Shown in pieces: positions 37,224 through 47,237 of a stretch of DNA of 64,000 nucleotides (position 1 is the stretch's first letter; each line of letters opens with the position of its first letter). The notes below the pieces were generated by a model. It worked only from the letters and a program-made list of their open reading frames with translations, ran no database searches and had not been told where the DNA came from. The translations under genes and the position numbers were made by a program. The stretch spans positions 1 to 64,000 of the forward strand of contig CABRNK010000011.1 in assembly GCA_902472305.1 (NCBI GenBank). The letters are read 5' to 3'. Source of the DNA: Hominenteromicrobium sp900549945 (GTDB lineage Bacteria > Bacillota > Clostridia > Oscillospirales > Acutalibacteraceae).

Positions 37224-39284
37224 TCAGTGCGTCGTGACCGGGCCGGCCGGTGCGTCGCCCGCATCGTTCGAGGGCGCCGCAGTCGGCTCCGGCGCAGGCG
37301 TTTCGGTCGGTTCCGGCGTCGGGGTCGCATAGGCGACCTGCGAGTGCACGTCGACGCTCTCCGTCTCGTAGTTGATCTCCGCCGTGATGTAATCCTGCCC
37401 GTTGAGGCGGATCGTCAGGCTAGAGCGTCCCGTGCCGGTGAATTCCGCGCCTGTGTAGGCAGACACCGAGGGGTTTACCACGCGGGAGTCAAACAGCTCG
37501 CCGTCCACATAGATGCTCATCTCGAGATCCTCGGAAACGCCGCTCGGCAGCGGGATGTCGTAGTGCACGGTTTTTTCAGCCCCCTTGCCGGAGCTGACGA
37601 TGAGATCGACTGCGGAGCCCTTCGGCACCTTCTTGCCGCCCTCCGGGCTGGTCGAAAGCACCGTGCCCTCCTCCTTGTCGCTCTCGTCGTCGTAGGTGAT
37701 CGAGCCGCGCACGAGGCCGTTCGCCTCGAGGTCGCTCTCCGCCGTCGAGAGCGGTGAGCCGGTAACGTTCGGCACCGAGACCTGCTCCGTAGACGGGCCG
37801 GAGCTGACGAAAATCGTGATCGCCGTGCCGGAGGTAACTGTGGCGCCGGCCGCCGGCTCCGTGCGCACGACATAGCCCACAGCCGTTTCCTCATCGGCCA
37901 CAGCCTGAATCTTCGGCTTCAGGCCGAGAGCCTCAAGTTTATCATAGGCTTCCTGCTGCTTGTCGCCCGATACATCCTCGACGACGATCTCCTCGAGCGT
38001 GCCGCCGTTGACGGTGAGCGAAACCGTCTTGCCCTTCTTCACGGCCATGCCGGCCTGCGGCGTCTGCTGCAGCACCTCACCCGCCGCCTTGCTCGGCACA
38101 TTGCCCTCGACGATTTCAAATTCAAAGTCCGCGTATTCGGGGTTATCCTTGATCTCCGTCTCGTAGATCATCCCCTTAAAGTCCGGCAGAATCACCTCGT
38201 CGGACTCCGTCTGCGTGCTGTTCTTGAAAAAATTCCAAAGGAAGATGCCGCCGACCACGAGGCCGACCACGACGACCGCCGCCACAATGCCGGTGACGAT
38301 CATCGAGGCCTTCGCGCCGTTCCTTGAACGGACGTATTCCTCCTCGTACTCGTAGTTGTCGTTGTAATCCTGCTGGCCGCCGCGGACACTGTCGTAAATA
38401 TCCGTACCGCGCGCATAGGCGTGGTCCATCTGGTCGCCATAGTTGAAAACCATCTCCGGGTCGCGGCGGAAGCGCTCGACATCCTCGAGCATATCGGCCG
38501 CCGAGGGAAAGCGCTGCGCGGGGTTCTTTTCCATCGCGTGCATCGTGATCTCTTCAAGCCCCTTCGGGATCGCCGGGTTGATGCGCGTCGGCGGTGTAGG
38601 CTCCGCCTGCATCTGCATGATCGCGACGGAAACGGCGTTGTCCGCGACAAACGGAAGCTGGCCCGTCAGCATTTCATACAGCATGACACCGACGGAATAA
38701 ATATCCGCCTTGTCGTTGATGTGGCCTCCCCGCGCCTGCTCCGGCGCGATATAATGCACCGAGCCGATCGCTTTGTCGGTCATCGTCTGCGTTTCGGCCT
38801 GCGTGAAGCGCGCGATGCCGAAATCCATCACCTTGATGCTGCCGTCCTCGAGCACCATGATATTCTGGGGCTTGATGTCGCGGTGGATGATGCCGCGCTC
38901 GTGCGCGTGCTGCAAAGCCTGTAAAATCTGCACCGTGAAGTACAGCGCCTCGCGCCACTTGAGCTCGCCCTGCTGCTCGATGTACTGCTTGAGCGTGATG
39001 CCGTCCACATACTCCATCACGATGTACTGGATGCGGTCGCCGAAGCTGACGTCGTACACCTTGACGATGCTCGGGTGCGAGAGCACCGCAATCGCCTTCG
39101 ATTCGTTTCTGAAGCGGCGCAGGAAATCGCTGTTGTCCGAAAGCTCCTCCTTCAGAATCTTGATCGCGACCCAGCGGTTTTCGATGCGGTCGTAGGCGCG
39201 GTAGACATAGGCCATGCCGCCCTGGCCGAGCAGCTCGTGGATCTCATAGCGGCCGTCCAGTCGTTTTCCGATGTATTTATCCAT
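37224..39284 (-). CDS. prkC: PASTA-domain Ser/Thr protein kinase
   Basis: A 686-residue membrane kinase. The cytoplasmic kinase domain (about 1-270) has GQGGMAYVY, VAIKIL, HRDIKPQN and DFGIAR. A transmembrane helix (about 320-345) precedes three PASTA domains that bind muropeptides outside, and a Thr/Pro-rich tail. Such kinases drive growth control and spore germination. The start is ATG 39284 with AAGGTG upstream. It is adjacent to its phosphatase prpC. Confidence 0.95.
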   Translation of the reverse strand: MDKYIGKRLDGRYEIHELLGQGGMAYVYRAYDRIENRWVAIKILKEELSDNSDFLRRFRNESKAIAVLSHPSIVKVYDVSFGDRIQYIVMEYVDGITLKQYIEQQGELKWREALYFTVQILQALQHAHERGIIHRDIKPQNIMVLEDGSIKVMDFGIARFTQAETQTMTDKAIGSVHYIAPEQARGGHINDKADIYSVGVMLYEMLTGQLPFVADNAVSVAIMQMQAEPTPPTRINPAIPKGLEEITMHAMEKNPAQRFPSAADMLEDVERFRRDPEMVFNYGDQMDHAYARGTDIYDSVRGGQQDYNDNYEYEEEYVRSRNGAKASMIVTGIVAAVVVVGLVVGGIFLWNFFKNSTQTESDEVILPDFKGMIYETEIKDNPEYADFEFEIVEGNVPSKAAGEVLQQTPQAGMAVKKGKTVSLTVNGGTLEEIVVEDVSGDKQQEAYDKLEALGLKPKIQAVADEETAVGYVVRTEPAAGATVTSGTAITIFVSSGPSTEQVSVPNVTGSPLSTAESDLEANGLVRGSITYDDESDKEEGTVLSTSPEGGKKVPKGSAVDLIVSSGKGAEKTVHYDIPLPSGVSEDLEMSIYVDGELFDSRVVNPSVSAYTGAEFTGTGRSSLTIRLNGQDYITAEINYETESVDVHSQVAYATPTPEPTETPAPEPTAAPSNDAGDAPAGPVTTH

Positions 39285-39334
39285 ATTGATCACCTTACCC
39301 TTGCTGTGCAAAGGCCACTCCTTTCTCCTTCATC

Positions 39335-40066
39335 TCAGCGGTTTTCGATGACGGCAACCGTGATGTTGTCGCTTCCGCCCTTGCTGTTCGCATACTGGAC
39401 TAGCTCCTCCGCGAGCTGCTCGCCCGCGTAATTGCTGATGAAAAACAGCAGCGTGTCGCGCTCGAGGTAGTTGCTCAGGCCGTCCGTGCAGGACACGGCG
39501 ACGTCGCCCGGCTCAAACACAAAGCAGCCGTAGTCGCACTCGAGCTCGGGGTGAACGCCCACGACGCGTGTGATCAGGTTGCGCTGCGGGTGAACGCGCG
39601 CCTCGTCCTCGGTGATCGCGCCGCTCTCCACAAGCTGCTGCACGTAGGAATGGTCTGTCGTGACCTGCTTGATGCCGAGCGCCGTTTTCAGGTAGCAGCG
39701 GCTGTCGCCCGCGTGGGCGATATGCAGCACGCCGTTTGAGGCGACCGCAACGACCGCCGTCGTGCCCATGCCGCAGAGCTCCGGCTCTGCCTCGGCGCGG
39801 CGGATGACCGCATCGTTCGCGCCCTGCACGGCCGAAAGCATCATTTCACGCATCGCATCCTCCTCCATGCCGGGGGTATATGCGGCCTTCAGATGCTCGA
39901 CGATCGCCGCGCTCGCGATACCGCTCGCGACATTGCCGCCGTTCACGCCGCCCATGCCGTCGCAGACAACACTCCACGCGCTGCCGTCTTCAAACGTACC
40001 ACAGCAGGCGACATCCTGATTCGTGCTGCGCATCTGGCCGATGTCGGTTTTGCACACAGCGTACAT
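39335..40066 (-). CDS. prpC: PP2C-type Ser/Thr phosphatase PrpC/Stp1
   Basis: A 243-residue metal-dependent phosphatase that reverses PrkC phosphorylation. The PP2C motifs are VCDGMGGVNGG near 35, GTTAVVA, HAGDSRCYL near 115 and CTDGLSNYL. It ends before prkC with a gap of about 50 bases and begins directly after rlmN. Confidence 0.95.
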   Translation of the reverse strand: MYAVCKTDIGQMRSTNQDVACCGTFEDGSAWSVVCDGMGGVNGGNVASGIASAAIVEHLKAAYTPGMEEDAMREMMLSAVQGANDAVIRRAEAEPELCGMGTTAVVAVASNGVLHIAHAGDSRCYLKTALGIKQVTTDHSYVQQLVESGAITEDEARVHPQRNLITRVVGVHPELECDYGCFVFEPGDVAVSCTDGLSNYLERDTLLFFISNYAGEQLAEELVQYANSKGGSDNITVAVIENR

Positions 40067-41110
40067 TTATAACGTCCCTCCTTGTTCGTTCCGCCTGCGG
40101 AGCTGGCCGCAGGATGCTTCAATATCGGCCCCGAGCGTGCGCCGGACCGTAGCGGTGACACCCTTTTTTTCGAGTATCGCCGTGAATTTTCTGAGTCTTT
40201 CCTCCCCGCTCTTGCGGTAGCCCGTGCCGGTCACATCGTTGACCGGAATCAGGTTCACGTGGCTGATGATGCCGTGCAGGCGGGACGCAAGCTCCTGCGC
40301 GCAGGCATCGCTGTCGTTCACGCCGCTGATCATCGCATATTCAAAGGAGATCCGCCGGCCGGTCACATCGGAATAGTAGCGGCAGCTTTTGAGCAGCGCC
40401 TCCACGTTCCACTTTTTGTTGACCGGCATCGTCCGGCTCCGGATTTCATCGTTCGGCGCATGCAGCGAAACGGAAAGCGTAAGCTGCAGCTTCCGGTCTG
40501 CGAGGTCGTAGATCCTGTCAACCAGCCCGCAGGTGGAAAGCGAAATGTGCCGCATACCAATATTAAGCCCGTTTTCTGACGAAACAAGCCCTAAAAACCT
40601 TAAAACATTCTGATAATTATCGAGCGGCTCGCCCATGCCCATCAAAACCACATTGGAAATGCGCGTTCCGAGATCCTTTTGGGCGGTCTGAATCTCCGCG
40701 AGCATCTCGCCCGCCGTGAGGTTCCGCGAAAAGCCGCTCTTTCCCGTCGCGCAGAAGGTGCAGCCCATCCGGCAGCCCACCTGCGTCGAAATACAGATCG
40801 AATAGCCGTGCTTGTACTGCATGAGCACCGATTCGACCGTTTCGCCGTCGTTCAGGCGAAAGAGGTATTTCACCGTGCCGTCGAGCTTTGAAACGCGCCG
40901 GATCACGATCTCCGCATTGCGCAGCTCGAACGATTCGTCCAGCGCGGCCCGCAGCGGCTTCGAGAGATCGGTCATCTCTTCAAACGAAGCGGCGCCGCGC
41001 TGGTGCAGCCAGCGGTAGACCTGCGCCGCGCGGTATTTTTGCAGGCCTCGCTCCTGAAACGCCGCCTGCAGCTCCTCGAGCTGCATCGAGCGTATATCGA
41101 TTTTTCCCAA
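40067..41110 (-). CDS. rlmN: 23S rRNA (adenine2503-C2)-methyltransferase RlmN
   Basis: A 347-residue radical-SAM methyltransferase acting on A2503 of 23S rRNA and A37 of some tRNAs. The [4Fe-4S] motif CRMGCTFCATGKSGF is near residue 110, GMGEPLDNY near 160, and the C-terminal catalytic Cys lies in ADIEASCGQL. I chose TTG 41110 (AAGG four bases before and GGAAAGGA further up), giving GKIDIRSMQLEEL. It overlaps the rsmB stop region, typical of the operon. Confidence 0.93.
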   Translation of the reverse strand: MGKIDIRSMQLEELQAAFQERGLQKYRAAQVYRWLHQRGAASFEEMTDLSKPLRAALDESFELRNAEIVIRRVSKLDGTVKYLFRLNDGETVESVLMQYKHGYSICISTQVGCRMGCTFCATGKSGFSRNLTAGEMLAEIQTAQKDLGTRISNVVLMGMGEPLDNYQNVLRFLGLVSSENGLNIGMRHISLSTCGLVDRIYDLADRKLQLTLSVSLHAPNDEIRSRTMPVNKKWNVEALLKSCRYYSDVTGRRISFEYAMISGVNDSDACAQELASRLHGIISHVNLIPVNDVTGTGYRKSGEERLRKFTAILEKKGVTATVRRTLGADIEASCGQLRRRNEQGGTL

Positions 41111-41114
41111 GCCC

Positions 41115-42443
41115 TTATCCCGTCCTTTCCGCCGCAGGGCTTTCCTTTTTTCTGAGGCCCGCGGCAAAGAAGCCGTCGCCGCCGAAATCCATCGGCATCA
41201 TCGTCAGCATATGCGCCGGCTCGTCCGAAACAGAACGCGAAACGCCGGAAAGCGGCAGCGCATACGGCTCGAACGCCGGATTATTTTCGAGAAACGCCGC
41301 GACGACCGCCGCGTTTTCCGCGCTGTGCAGCGTGCAGGTCGAATAGAACAGCAGGCCGCCCGGCCGCACCAGCGACGCCGAGTGCGTCAAAATTTGAAGC
41401 TGGAGCGCCGGCAGGCCGGCAAAGCTCTCCGGCTTTTTGTAGCGGATCTCCGGCTTGCGGCGGATGACGCCAAGCCCGGAGCACGGCACGTCGCACAGCA
41501 CGCGGTCGTACTGCCCCGTGCACGGCCCGACCGCCGCATCGCGCACGGCGGCGGAAACCGCCGAAAGCCCGAGCCGCTCCGCGCCCCTGCGGATCAAACT
41601 GACGCGCCCCTTGTAGAGGTCGAAGGCGTCGAGCCGGCCGCAGTTTTCCATGCGCTCGGCGAGCGTGAAGCTCTTGCCGCCGGGCGCGGCGCAGACGTCC
41701 GCCACGCTTTCGCCCGGCTGCGGGTTAACGAGCGCGCACAGAAGCTGCGAGGAGAGGTCCTGCACATGGAACAGCCCCTCGGAAAAGCCCGGCAGCGCCG
41801 TAGGATCGCCCGCGCCGCGCAGGCAAAGCGCGTTTTCCACGGCGGTCTCCGCCGTACCCGCCGGCAGCATGCCGAGAAGCTGCGCCGCCGTCGTTTTCAC
41901 CGTGTTCACACGGATGTACGTCTCCGCGCGCTCCGCCATCGCCATGAGCAGCCGCTCCGTCAGCGGCGTGCCGTAGTCCCGGCGCCAGACGTCGATGACC
42001 GCCTGCGGGATGTTCCAGCGCACACATTCGCTTTCGGGCGGCGGGATCGTCTCTTTCCCCTTCGAGAAGCTGCGCAGCACGCCGTTCACAAAGCCCTTGT
42101 AGCGCCCGCGCATGTATTCGCCGGCGCAGAGCACCGCCTCGTTGACCGCCGCGGAATCCGGGATCTTATCGAGGTACAGCATCTGATACGCCGCGATACG
42201 CAGGATATTGAGCACTGTCTCGTCCATCTTCTGCTTTGGCTTTGCGAGGAAGCGCCGCACCGCGTAGTCGAGCGTCATGCGCTTTTCAAGCACACCGTAA
42301 AAAATCGCGGAGGCCAGCGCCGCATCGCGCGGCGCAAGGCCTGCGGCGCGGATCGCCTTGTCGATCACGATATTCGAATAGCCTTCGTTCTGCGTCACGG
42401 CGTTTAAAGCCGCGAGCGCCGTTTTCCGGGATGAAGTCGCCAT
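41115..42443 (-). CDS. rsmB: 16S rRNA (cytosine967-C5)-methyltransferase RsmB
   Basis: A 442-residue SAM-dependent m5C methyltransferase. An N-terminal NusB-like domain (about 1-140) precedes the catalytic domain with VCAAPGGKS near 240, the PCSG nucleophile motif (DVPCSGLGV) and a second Cys (STCTLH). It starts one base after the fmt stop region. Confidence 0.95.
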   Translation of the reverse strand: MATSSRKTALAALNAVTQNEGYSNIVIDKAIRAAGLAPRDAALASAIFYGVLEKRMTLDYAVRRFLAKPKQKMDETVLNILRIAAYQMLYLDKIPDSAAVNEAVLCAGEYMRGRYKGFVNGVLRSFSKGKETIPPPESECVRWNIPQAVIDVWRRDYGTPLTERLLMAMAERAETYIRVNTVKTTAAQLLGMLPAGTAETAVENALCLRGAGDPTALPGFSEGLFHVQDLSSQLLCALVNPQPGESVADVCAAPGGKSFTLAERMENCGRLDAFDLYKGRVSLIRRGAERLGLSAVSAAVRDAAVGPCTGQYDRVLCDVPCSGLGVIRRKPEIRYKKPESFAGLPALQLQILTHSASLVRPGGLLFYSTCTLHSAENAAVVAAFLENNPAFEPYALPLSGVSRSVSDEPAHMLTMMPMDFGGDGFFAAGLRKKESPAAERTG

Positions 42444-42444
42444 A

Positions 42445-43362
42445 TCACCGAATCCTTACCGTATCGCCCGCGAGCGGGTGACCGCGCAGGTAGTCGCTGC
42501 CGCGCATGCGCTTGCCGTTCTCGGGCTGAATTTCCGTGAGCCGCACGGCGCCCTCACCGCAGAACACGGTCATTTCGCCGTCCAGCTCAGCCATGGTGCC
42601 GGGCTCGCCCGAAGCGCAGGCAAGCTCCGTGCGGTACAGCTTCATGCGCTTGCCGCCGAGCATGAAAAACGCCGCCGGCCACGGGTTCAGGCCGCGCACA
42701 AGGTTGTGCACCGCCTGCGCGGGCATTGCCCAGTCGATTTCGCCCATTTCCTTGCGGATCATCGGCGCGTGCGTCGCCGCCGCCTCATCCTGCGGCTCGG
42801 GCACGATCGTGTCGAGCCGGTCGATCGTATCGACCAGCAGCTCTGCGCCAATCAGCTTGAGGCGGTCAAACAGCTCGCCGGAGGTCTCGTTTTCCCCGAT
42901 CTCCGTCTCCGCCTTTCGCAGCATGTCGCCGGTGTCGAGCCCCTCGCCCATCTGCTGGATCGTGACGCCCGTCGTTTTCTCACCGTTCAGCACCGCCCAC
43001 TGGATCGGCGCGGCGCCGCGGTATTTCGGCAGCAGCGAGCCGTGGACGTTGATGCAGCCCCTCGGCGGGATCGCGAGAACCGCCGGCGGCAGCAGCTTGC
43101 CGTACGCCGCGACGGCGATCAGCTCAGGCTTCAGCGCGCGCAGCGTTTCGGCGGCCTCCTCGGTGCGCAGCGTCGCAGGCTGGTATACCGGGATGTCGCG
43201 CTCGAGCGCCAGCGCTTTGACCGGCGGCGGCAGCAGCTTGTGCCCGCGGCCCTTCGGCTTATCGGGCTGCGTGTAGACCGCTGCGATCTCGTGCCCGCGC
43301 ATAAGGAGCGCCTCGAGGCTCGGCACCGCGAAATCCGGCGTGCCCATAAAAACGATTCTCAT
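42445..43362 (-). CDS. fmt: Methionyl-tRNA formyltransferase
   Basis: A 305-residue enzyme that formylates initiator Met-tRNA. The N-terminus MRIVFMGTPDFAVPSLEAL, the catalytic SLLPKYRGAAPIQWAV block (the key Asn, His and Asp are in GCINVHGSLLP and MGEGLDTGDM) and the C-terminal OB domain are complete. ATG 43362 overlaps the def stop as ATGA. Confidence 0.96.
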   Translation of the reverse strand: MRIVFMGTPDFAVPSLEALLMRGHEIAAVYTQPDKPKGRGHKLLPPPVKALALERDIPVYQPATLRTEEAAETLRALKPELIAVAAYGKLLPPAVLAIPPRGCINVHGSLLPKYRGAAPIQWAVLNGEKTTGVTIQQMGEGLDTGDMLRKAETEIGENETSGELFDRLKLIGAELLVDTIDRLDTIVPEPQDEAAATHAPMIRKEMGEIDWAMPAQAVHNLVRGLNPWPAAFFMLGGKRMKLYRTELACASGEPGTMAELDGEMTVFCGEGAVRLTEIQPENGKRMRGSDYLRGHPLAGDTVRIR

Positions 43363-43838
43363 GCGTTGCCCTCCCGCTCGAGCTCCTCGGGGTCGAGCAT
43401 GCGGCTCGCACGCTCCGTGAAGCACACGCCGTTCAGGTGGTCAATCTCGTGGCAGAACGCGCGCGCGAGCAGCTCCGTGCCGGAGATTTCAAACGTCTTG
43501 CCGTGGCGGTCCTGCGCGCGCACCGTCACGTTCATCGGGCGGCAGACCATGCCCCACTCGCCCGGGAACGACAGGCAGCCCTCAGCGCCGTCCTGCTCGC
43601 CGGAGGAGGCGACAATTTCGGGGTTGATCAGCTCGATGCGGCCCTCGCCGACATCGACGACGACGACGCGGCGCAGAAGGCCGACCTGAGGCGCCGCAAG
43701 ACCGACGCCGTTCGCGTTCTCCATCGTCTCATACATGTCGTCGAGCAGCGTCCAGAGCTTGGCGTCGAACTTCTCGACCGGGCGGCACATCTTTGTCAGC
43801 ACCTCGTCGCCGGTCGTTACTATATTTCTGCGTGCCAT
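43359..43838 (-). CDS. def: Peptide deformylase
   Basis: A 159-residue metal enzyme that removes the formyl group from new proteins. All three motifs are present: GVGLAAPQVG near 45, EGCLSFPG near 86 and HEIDHLNG near 131. It precedes fmt, the enzyme that adds the group. Confidence 0.97.
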   Translation of the reverse strand: MARRNIVTTGDEVLTKMCRPVEKFDAKLWTLLDDMYETMENANGVGLAAPQVGLLRRVVVVDVGEGRIELINPEIVASSGEQDGAEGCLSFPGEWGMVCRPMNVTVRAQDRHGKTFEISGTELLARAFCHEIDHLNGVCFTERASRMLDPEELEREGNA

Positions 43839-43859
43839 GGCTATGGCTCCTTTCTGTAT

Positions 43860-46298
43860 TTACAAAATCACATCGGGGTTCGGGTCGGCATAGGCCGTGA
43901 CCGCCTGAAAGCGCTTGTCCGCGGCGAAATCCGCGAGCAGCGCGGCGATGATGTCCCGAAACTGCCGTGTGTTCTTATATTTCATCACGATTTTATAGCG
44001 GTACTTGCCGCCCATGCGCGAAACGGACGCTGCCGAGGCGCGCAGCAGGCGCAGCGGCAGCGCCGGGTAATCCCGGCTGAACGTCTCCCGCAGCCGCGCG
44101 GAAAAGCACTCTGCCGCCGCGCGGACGTGCTCCTCCTTCTCCCCGACAAACCCGATTTGCAGGATGTCCGAAAACGGCGGGTACAGCATCGCCCGGCGGA
44201 AGCGGATCTCCGTCTCAAAAAAGCGCTCGTAGTCCTGCTCGGCCGCAAGCCGCAGGTACGGGTTTTCCGGCACGTGGGTCTGGATCAGCGCCGTGCCGCG
44301 GTAGCGGCCGCGCCCCGCCCGGCCGACCACCTGCGTGAGCAAGTCGAAAGTGCGCTCGTTGCTGCGGTAGTCGTCGCTGTAGAGCGACTGATCCGCCGAG
44401 AGCACGCCAACGAGCGTGACGTTCTCGAAATCGAGCCCCTTCGCAACCATCTGCGTGCCGACCATGATATCGTATTCGCCGGCAGAAAACGCGGCGAGCT
44501 TCTTTTCGAGCGCGTATTTGTTCGCGGTCGTGTCGGTGTCGATGCGCAGGATACGCGCCTCGGGAAAAGCCTCGCGCAGCTGATCCTCGGCCTTCTGCGT
44601 GCCGCCGCCTGAGAAGGTGATCTCCGTGCTGCCGCAGGCCGCGCAGCGCGCGTTCGCCGGCTCGGAATGCCCGCAGTAGTGGCACATCAGGCGGTTATTC
44701 GCCGCGTGGTAGGTCAGGGAAATCGAGCAGTTTGGGCAGGAGACGACCGTCTTGCAGCTTTTGCAGACCGCATAGGTGTGGTAGCCGCGGCGGTTCAAAA
44801 GGACGATCGACTGCCGCCCCTGCGCGAGGTTTCCGGAGATCGCCCGCGCGAGCGCCATGCTGATCATCGGCTTGCCGCGGTAGAGATCCTCGCCGTTCAT
44901 GTCGACAAGCCGCACATCGGGCACCAGCGCGTCGCCGTAGCGGTTCAAAAGCGCGTGGTAGCGGTACCTGCCGCTTTTCGCCATGAAATACGATTCGACC
45001 GACGGCGTCGCAGAGCAGAGCAGGCAGTATGCCTTGTTGTAGCTGGCGCGGAACTTCGCGATTTCCCGCGCGTGGTAGCGCGGGCTGCTCTCCGACTTGT
45101 AGGTACTCTCCTGCTCCTCGTCCATGACGATCAGCCCGAGCGCCTGCACCGGCGCAAAGACCGCCGAGCGCGTGCCGACGACAATTTTCGCCTGCCCGCT
45201 GCGCACCCGCTTCCACTCGTCCATGCGCTCGCCCATCGAGAGGCCGCTGTGGAAAACGGCGACCGTGTCGCCGAACGCCGCGGTAAAGACCGCAAGCGTC
45301 TGCGGCGTCAGCGAGATCTCCGGCACGGTGACGATCACGCCGCGCCCCCTTTTGAGGACGTGCCGGATCACGTGCATGAAAACCGCCGTCTTGCCCGATC
45401 CCGTGATGCCGTAGAGCAGCGCGACCGCCGGCTCCGGCCCGTCGCACTCGCGCACGATGCTTTCCGCGGCGCGCGCCTGCTCCGGCGAAAGCGATTCGGG
45501 CAGCGCGACATCCGCGGCGGAAACCTTCGGCCGGCGGAACCGCTCGACCTCGAAGCTCTCGGCGGCGCCCTTATCGCACAGTGCCTTGATGACCGCGGTG
45601 CTCGCGCCCGTGTAGTAGCTCAGCTCGCGCACCGTCACGGTACCCGCCGCGCAGAGCGTGTCGTAGGCGCTCTGCTGCTTCGGCGAGAGCTTGCCCGAAA
45701 AATCCGGGACGGCGCAGACCATCCGGGAAGTCGCGTCATTCAGGTTGCGCGACGCCGCGTTCTCGCAGAGCACGACGCCTCTTTCAAGCAGCCCGCGCAG
45801 CGCACCGCTCTTCTCGTCGATGCCGAGCTTTGCGGAAAGCTGCGCGCCGGTCATGCCGTCCTTCGCGTCGGAAAGCTGCATGATGATCTGCCATTCCAGA
45901 TCGCCGTGCGCGGTGCGGTCGTAATCCTTGAACGCGGCGCTCATACGGTAGCGGTTGACGAGCTTGTAGCCGATGCCGGCCGGAATCATCAGCTTCACAG
46001 CCTCGAAAAGCGTGCAGTAATAGCGGCTTTTCATCCACGGCACAAGCGCCAGCATCTCATCACTCAAAAGCGGCTCTCCGTCGAGCACCTGCAAAACAGC
46101 CTTGAGCCGCCCGTCCGCCGCCGGCGCCTCGGAAACCGAGAGCACCATGCCGACCCGCGTGCGGTTGCCCGCGCCGAAAGGCACCGTGACGCGCACGCCC
46201 GGGCGCACGGCCGCGGCAAGCGCCTCCGGCACGGTATAAGTGAACGGCTTATCGAAACGGTAGGTCGTGTTCTCGACCGCCAACTGGGCGAACAGCAA
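43860..46298 (-). CDS. priA: Primosomal protein N' (replication restart helicase)
   Basis: An 812-residue superfamily-2 helicase that restarts collapsed forks. The N-terminal 3'-DNA-binding domain is followed by Walker A GITGSGKTAVF near 290 and VMDEEQ. The zinc region CKSC...CPNC...CHYC...CAAC and C-terminal helicase motifs follow. It is next to rpoZ; coaBC, which lies between rpoZ and priA in Bacillus, is not here. Confidence 0.95.
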   Translation of the reverse strand: MLFAQLAVENTTYRFDKPFTYTVPEALAAAVRPGVRVTVPFGAGNRTRVGMVLSVSEAPAADGRLKAVLQVLDGEPLLSDEMLALVPWMKSRYYCTLFEAVKLMIPAGIGYKLVNRYRMSAAFKDYDRTAHGDLEWQIIMQLSDAKDGMTGAQLSAKLGIDEKSGALRGLLERGVVLCENAASRNLNDATSRMVCAVPDFSGKLSPKQQSAYDTLCAAGTVTVRELSYYTGASTAVIKALCDKGAAESFEVERFRRPKVSAADVALPESLSPEQARAAESIVRECDGPEPAVALLYGITGSGKTAVFMHVIRHVLKRGRGVIVTVPEISLTPQTLAVFTAAFGDTVAVFHSGLSMGERMDEWKRVRSGQAKIVVGTRSAVFAPVQALGLIVMDEEQESTYKSESSPRYHAREIAKFRASYNKAYCLLCSATPSVESYFMAKSGRYRYHALLNRYGDALVPDVRLVDMNGEDLYRGKPMISMALARAISGNLAQGRQSIVLLNRRGYHTYAVCKSCKTVVSCPNCSISLTYHAANNRLMCHYCGHSEPANARCAACGSTEITFSGGGTQKAEDQLREAFPEARILRIDTDTTANKYALEKKLAAFSAGEYDIMVGTQMVAKGLDFENVTLVGVLSADQSLYSDDYRSNERTFDLLTQVVGRAGRGRYRGTALIQTHVPENPYLRLAAEQDYERFFETEIRFRRAMLYPPFSDILQIGFVGEKEEHVRAAAECFSARLRETFSRDYPALPLRLLRASAASVSRMGGKYRYKIVMKYKNTRQFRDIIAALLADFAADKRFQAVTAYADPNPDVIL

Positions 46299-46316
46299 AT
46301 TCAGGACTCCTTCGGG

Positions 46317-46529
46317 TTATACGTTTTCTTCTTCGGTCTCCGTCTCGATGATACGGACCTTGTCGTCTACAAAATCCTGCACGGCGAGGTCGACCGGCTT
46401 CTCGACGAGAATCTGGTTGTTTTCCTCCGCCTTTTCCACGATCTCACGCGCGCGCTTCGCGACGGCAATCACAACGGAATAGTAGCTCTTGTGCGGTGTC
46501 TTGATGATGTTCGAAGAAGGTTTAAGCAT
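46317..46529 (-). CDS. rpoZ: RNA polymerase omega subunit
   Basis: A 70-residue RNA polymerase subunit aiding beta' folding. The core SYYSVVIAVAKRAREI matches omega. Its start overlaps the gmk stop by eight bases. The tail is acidic (ETETEEENV). Confidence 0.92.
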   Translation of the reverse strand: MLKPSSNIIKTPHKSYYSVVIAVAKRAREIVEKAEENNQILVEKPVDLAVQDFVDDKVRIIETETEEENV

Positions 46530-47130
46530 GGTTCAAAATCCTTTCAGCAATATTGTTTTCGCGGGAAACACGGAGCTTCTCCGCGGTTAAGATGGCTTCG
46601 ATTTCCGCCGCGGCCTGCTCGACCGTGTCGTTGACGACGGCATAATCGTAATCCTTTACGCAGCGGATTTCTTCCTCCGCCGCCTGCAGGCGCTTTCTGA
46701 CCACCGCGTCGGCCTCGGTGCCGCGGCCCCGCAGGCGCTTTTCAAGCACCTCGAGCGACGGCGGCAGGATAAAGAGGCTCACGCAGTCGGGCGCGGCGGT
46801 CTTGATCTGCCGGCCGCCCTGCACCTCGATCTCGAGCACGACATCGTGCCCGGCATCGAGCCACGCCTGAATCGGCGCCTTCGGCGTGCCGTAATAGTTT
46901 TCGCAGTATTCGGCGTATTCCAGCATCGCGCCGCCCGCGATATTCTTCTGGAACTGCTCCCTTGTGATGAAATGGTAGTGCACGCCGTCCTGCTCGCCCT
47001 CGCGCGGCGCACGGGTCGTCGCGGAAACCGACATGCGCAGGTTCGCGTTGCGCTCGAACAGCGCCTTCAGAATCGTGCCCTTTCCGCCGCCCGACGGTGA
47101 CGAAACGACGATCAGCAATCCTTTTTTCAT
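46522..47130 (-). CDS. gmk: Guanylate kinase
   Basis: A 202-residue nucleotide kinase (GMP to GDP). The P-loop SSPSGGGKGT is near residue 11, and GMP-binding TTRAPREGEQDGVHYHF near 38 is intact. It lies between remA and rpoZ. The gap to remA is about 107 bases with no clear promoter. Confidence 0.96.
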   Translation of the reverse strand: MKKGLLIVVSSPSGGGKGTILKALFERNANLRMSVSATTRAPREGEQDGVHYHFITREQFQKNIAGGAMLEYAEYCENYYGTPKAPIQAWLDAGHDVVLEIEVQGGRQIKTAAPDCVSLFILPPSLEVLEKRLRGRGTEADAVVRKRLQAAEEEIRCVKDYDYAVVNDTVEQAAAEIEAILTAEKLRVSRENNIAERILNHA

Positions 47131-47237
47131 AGTTTTACCCCGGCCCTTTCAGGCCATCCTTTCCGCAAAGGCCGCGCCGCAGCTTTCCGCCAAAGCGCCG
47201 CCCTCCTTTTTCCCTTCATTTCTTTTCCCTGCGTCCG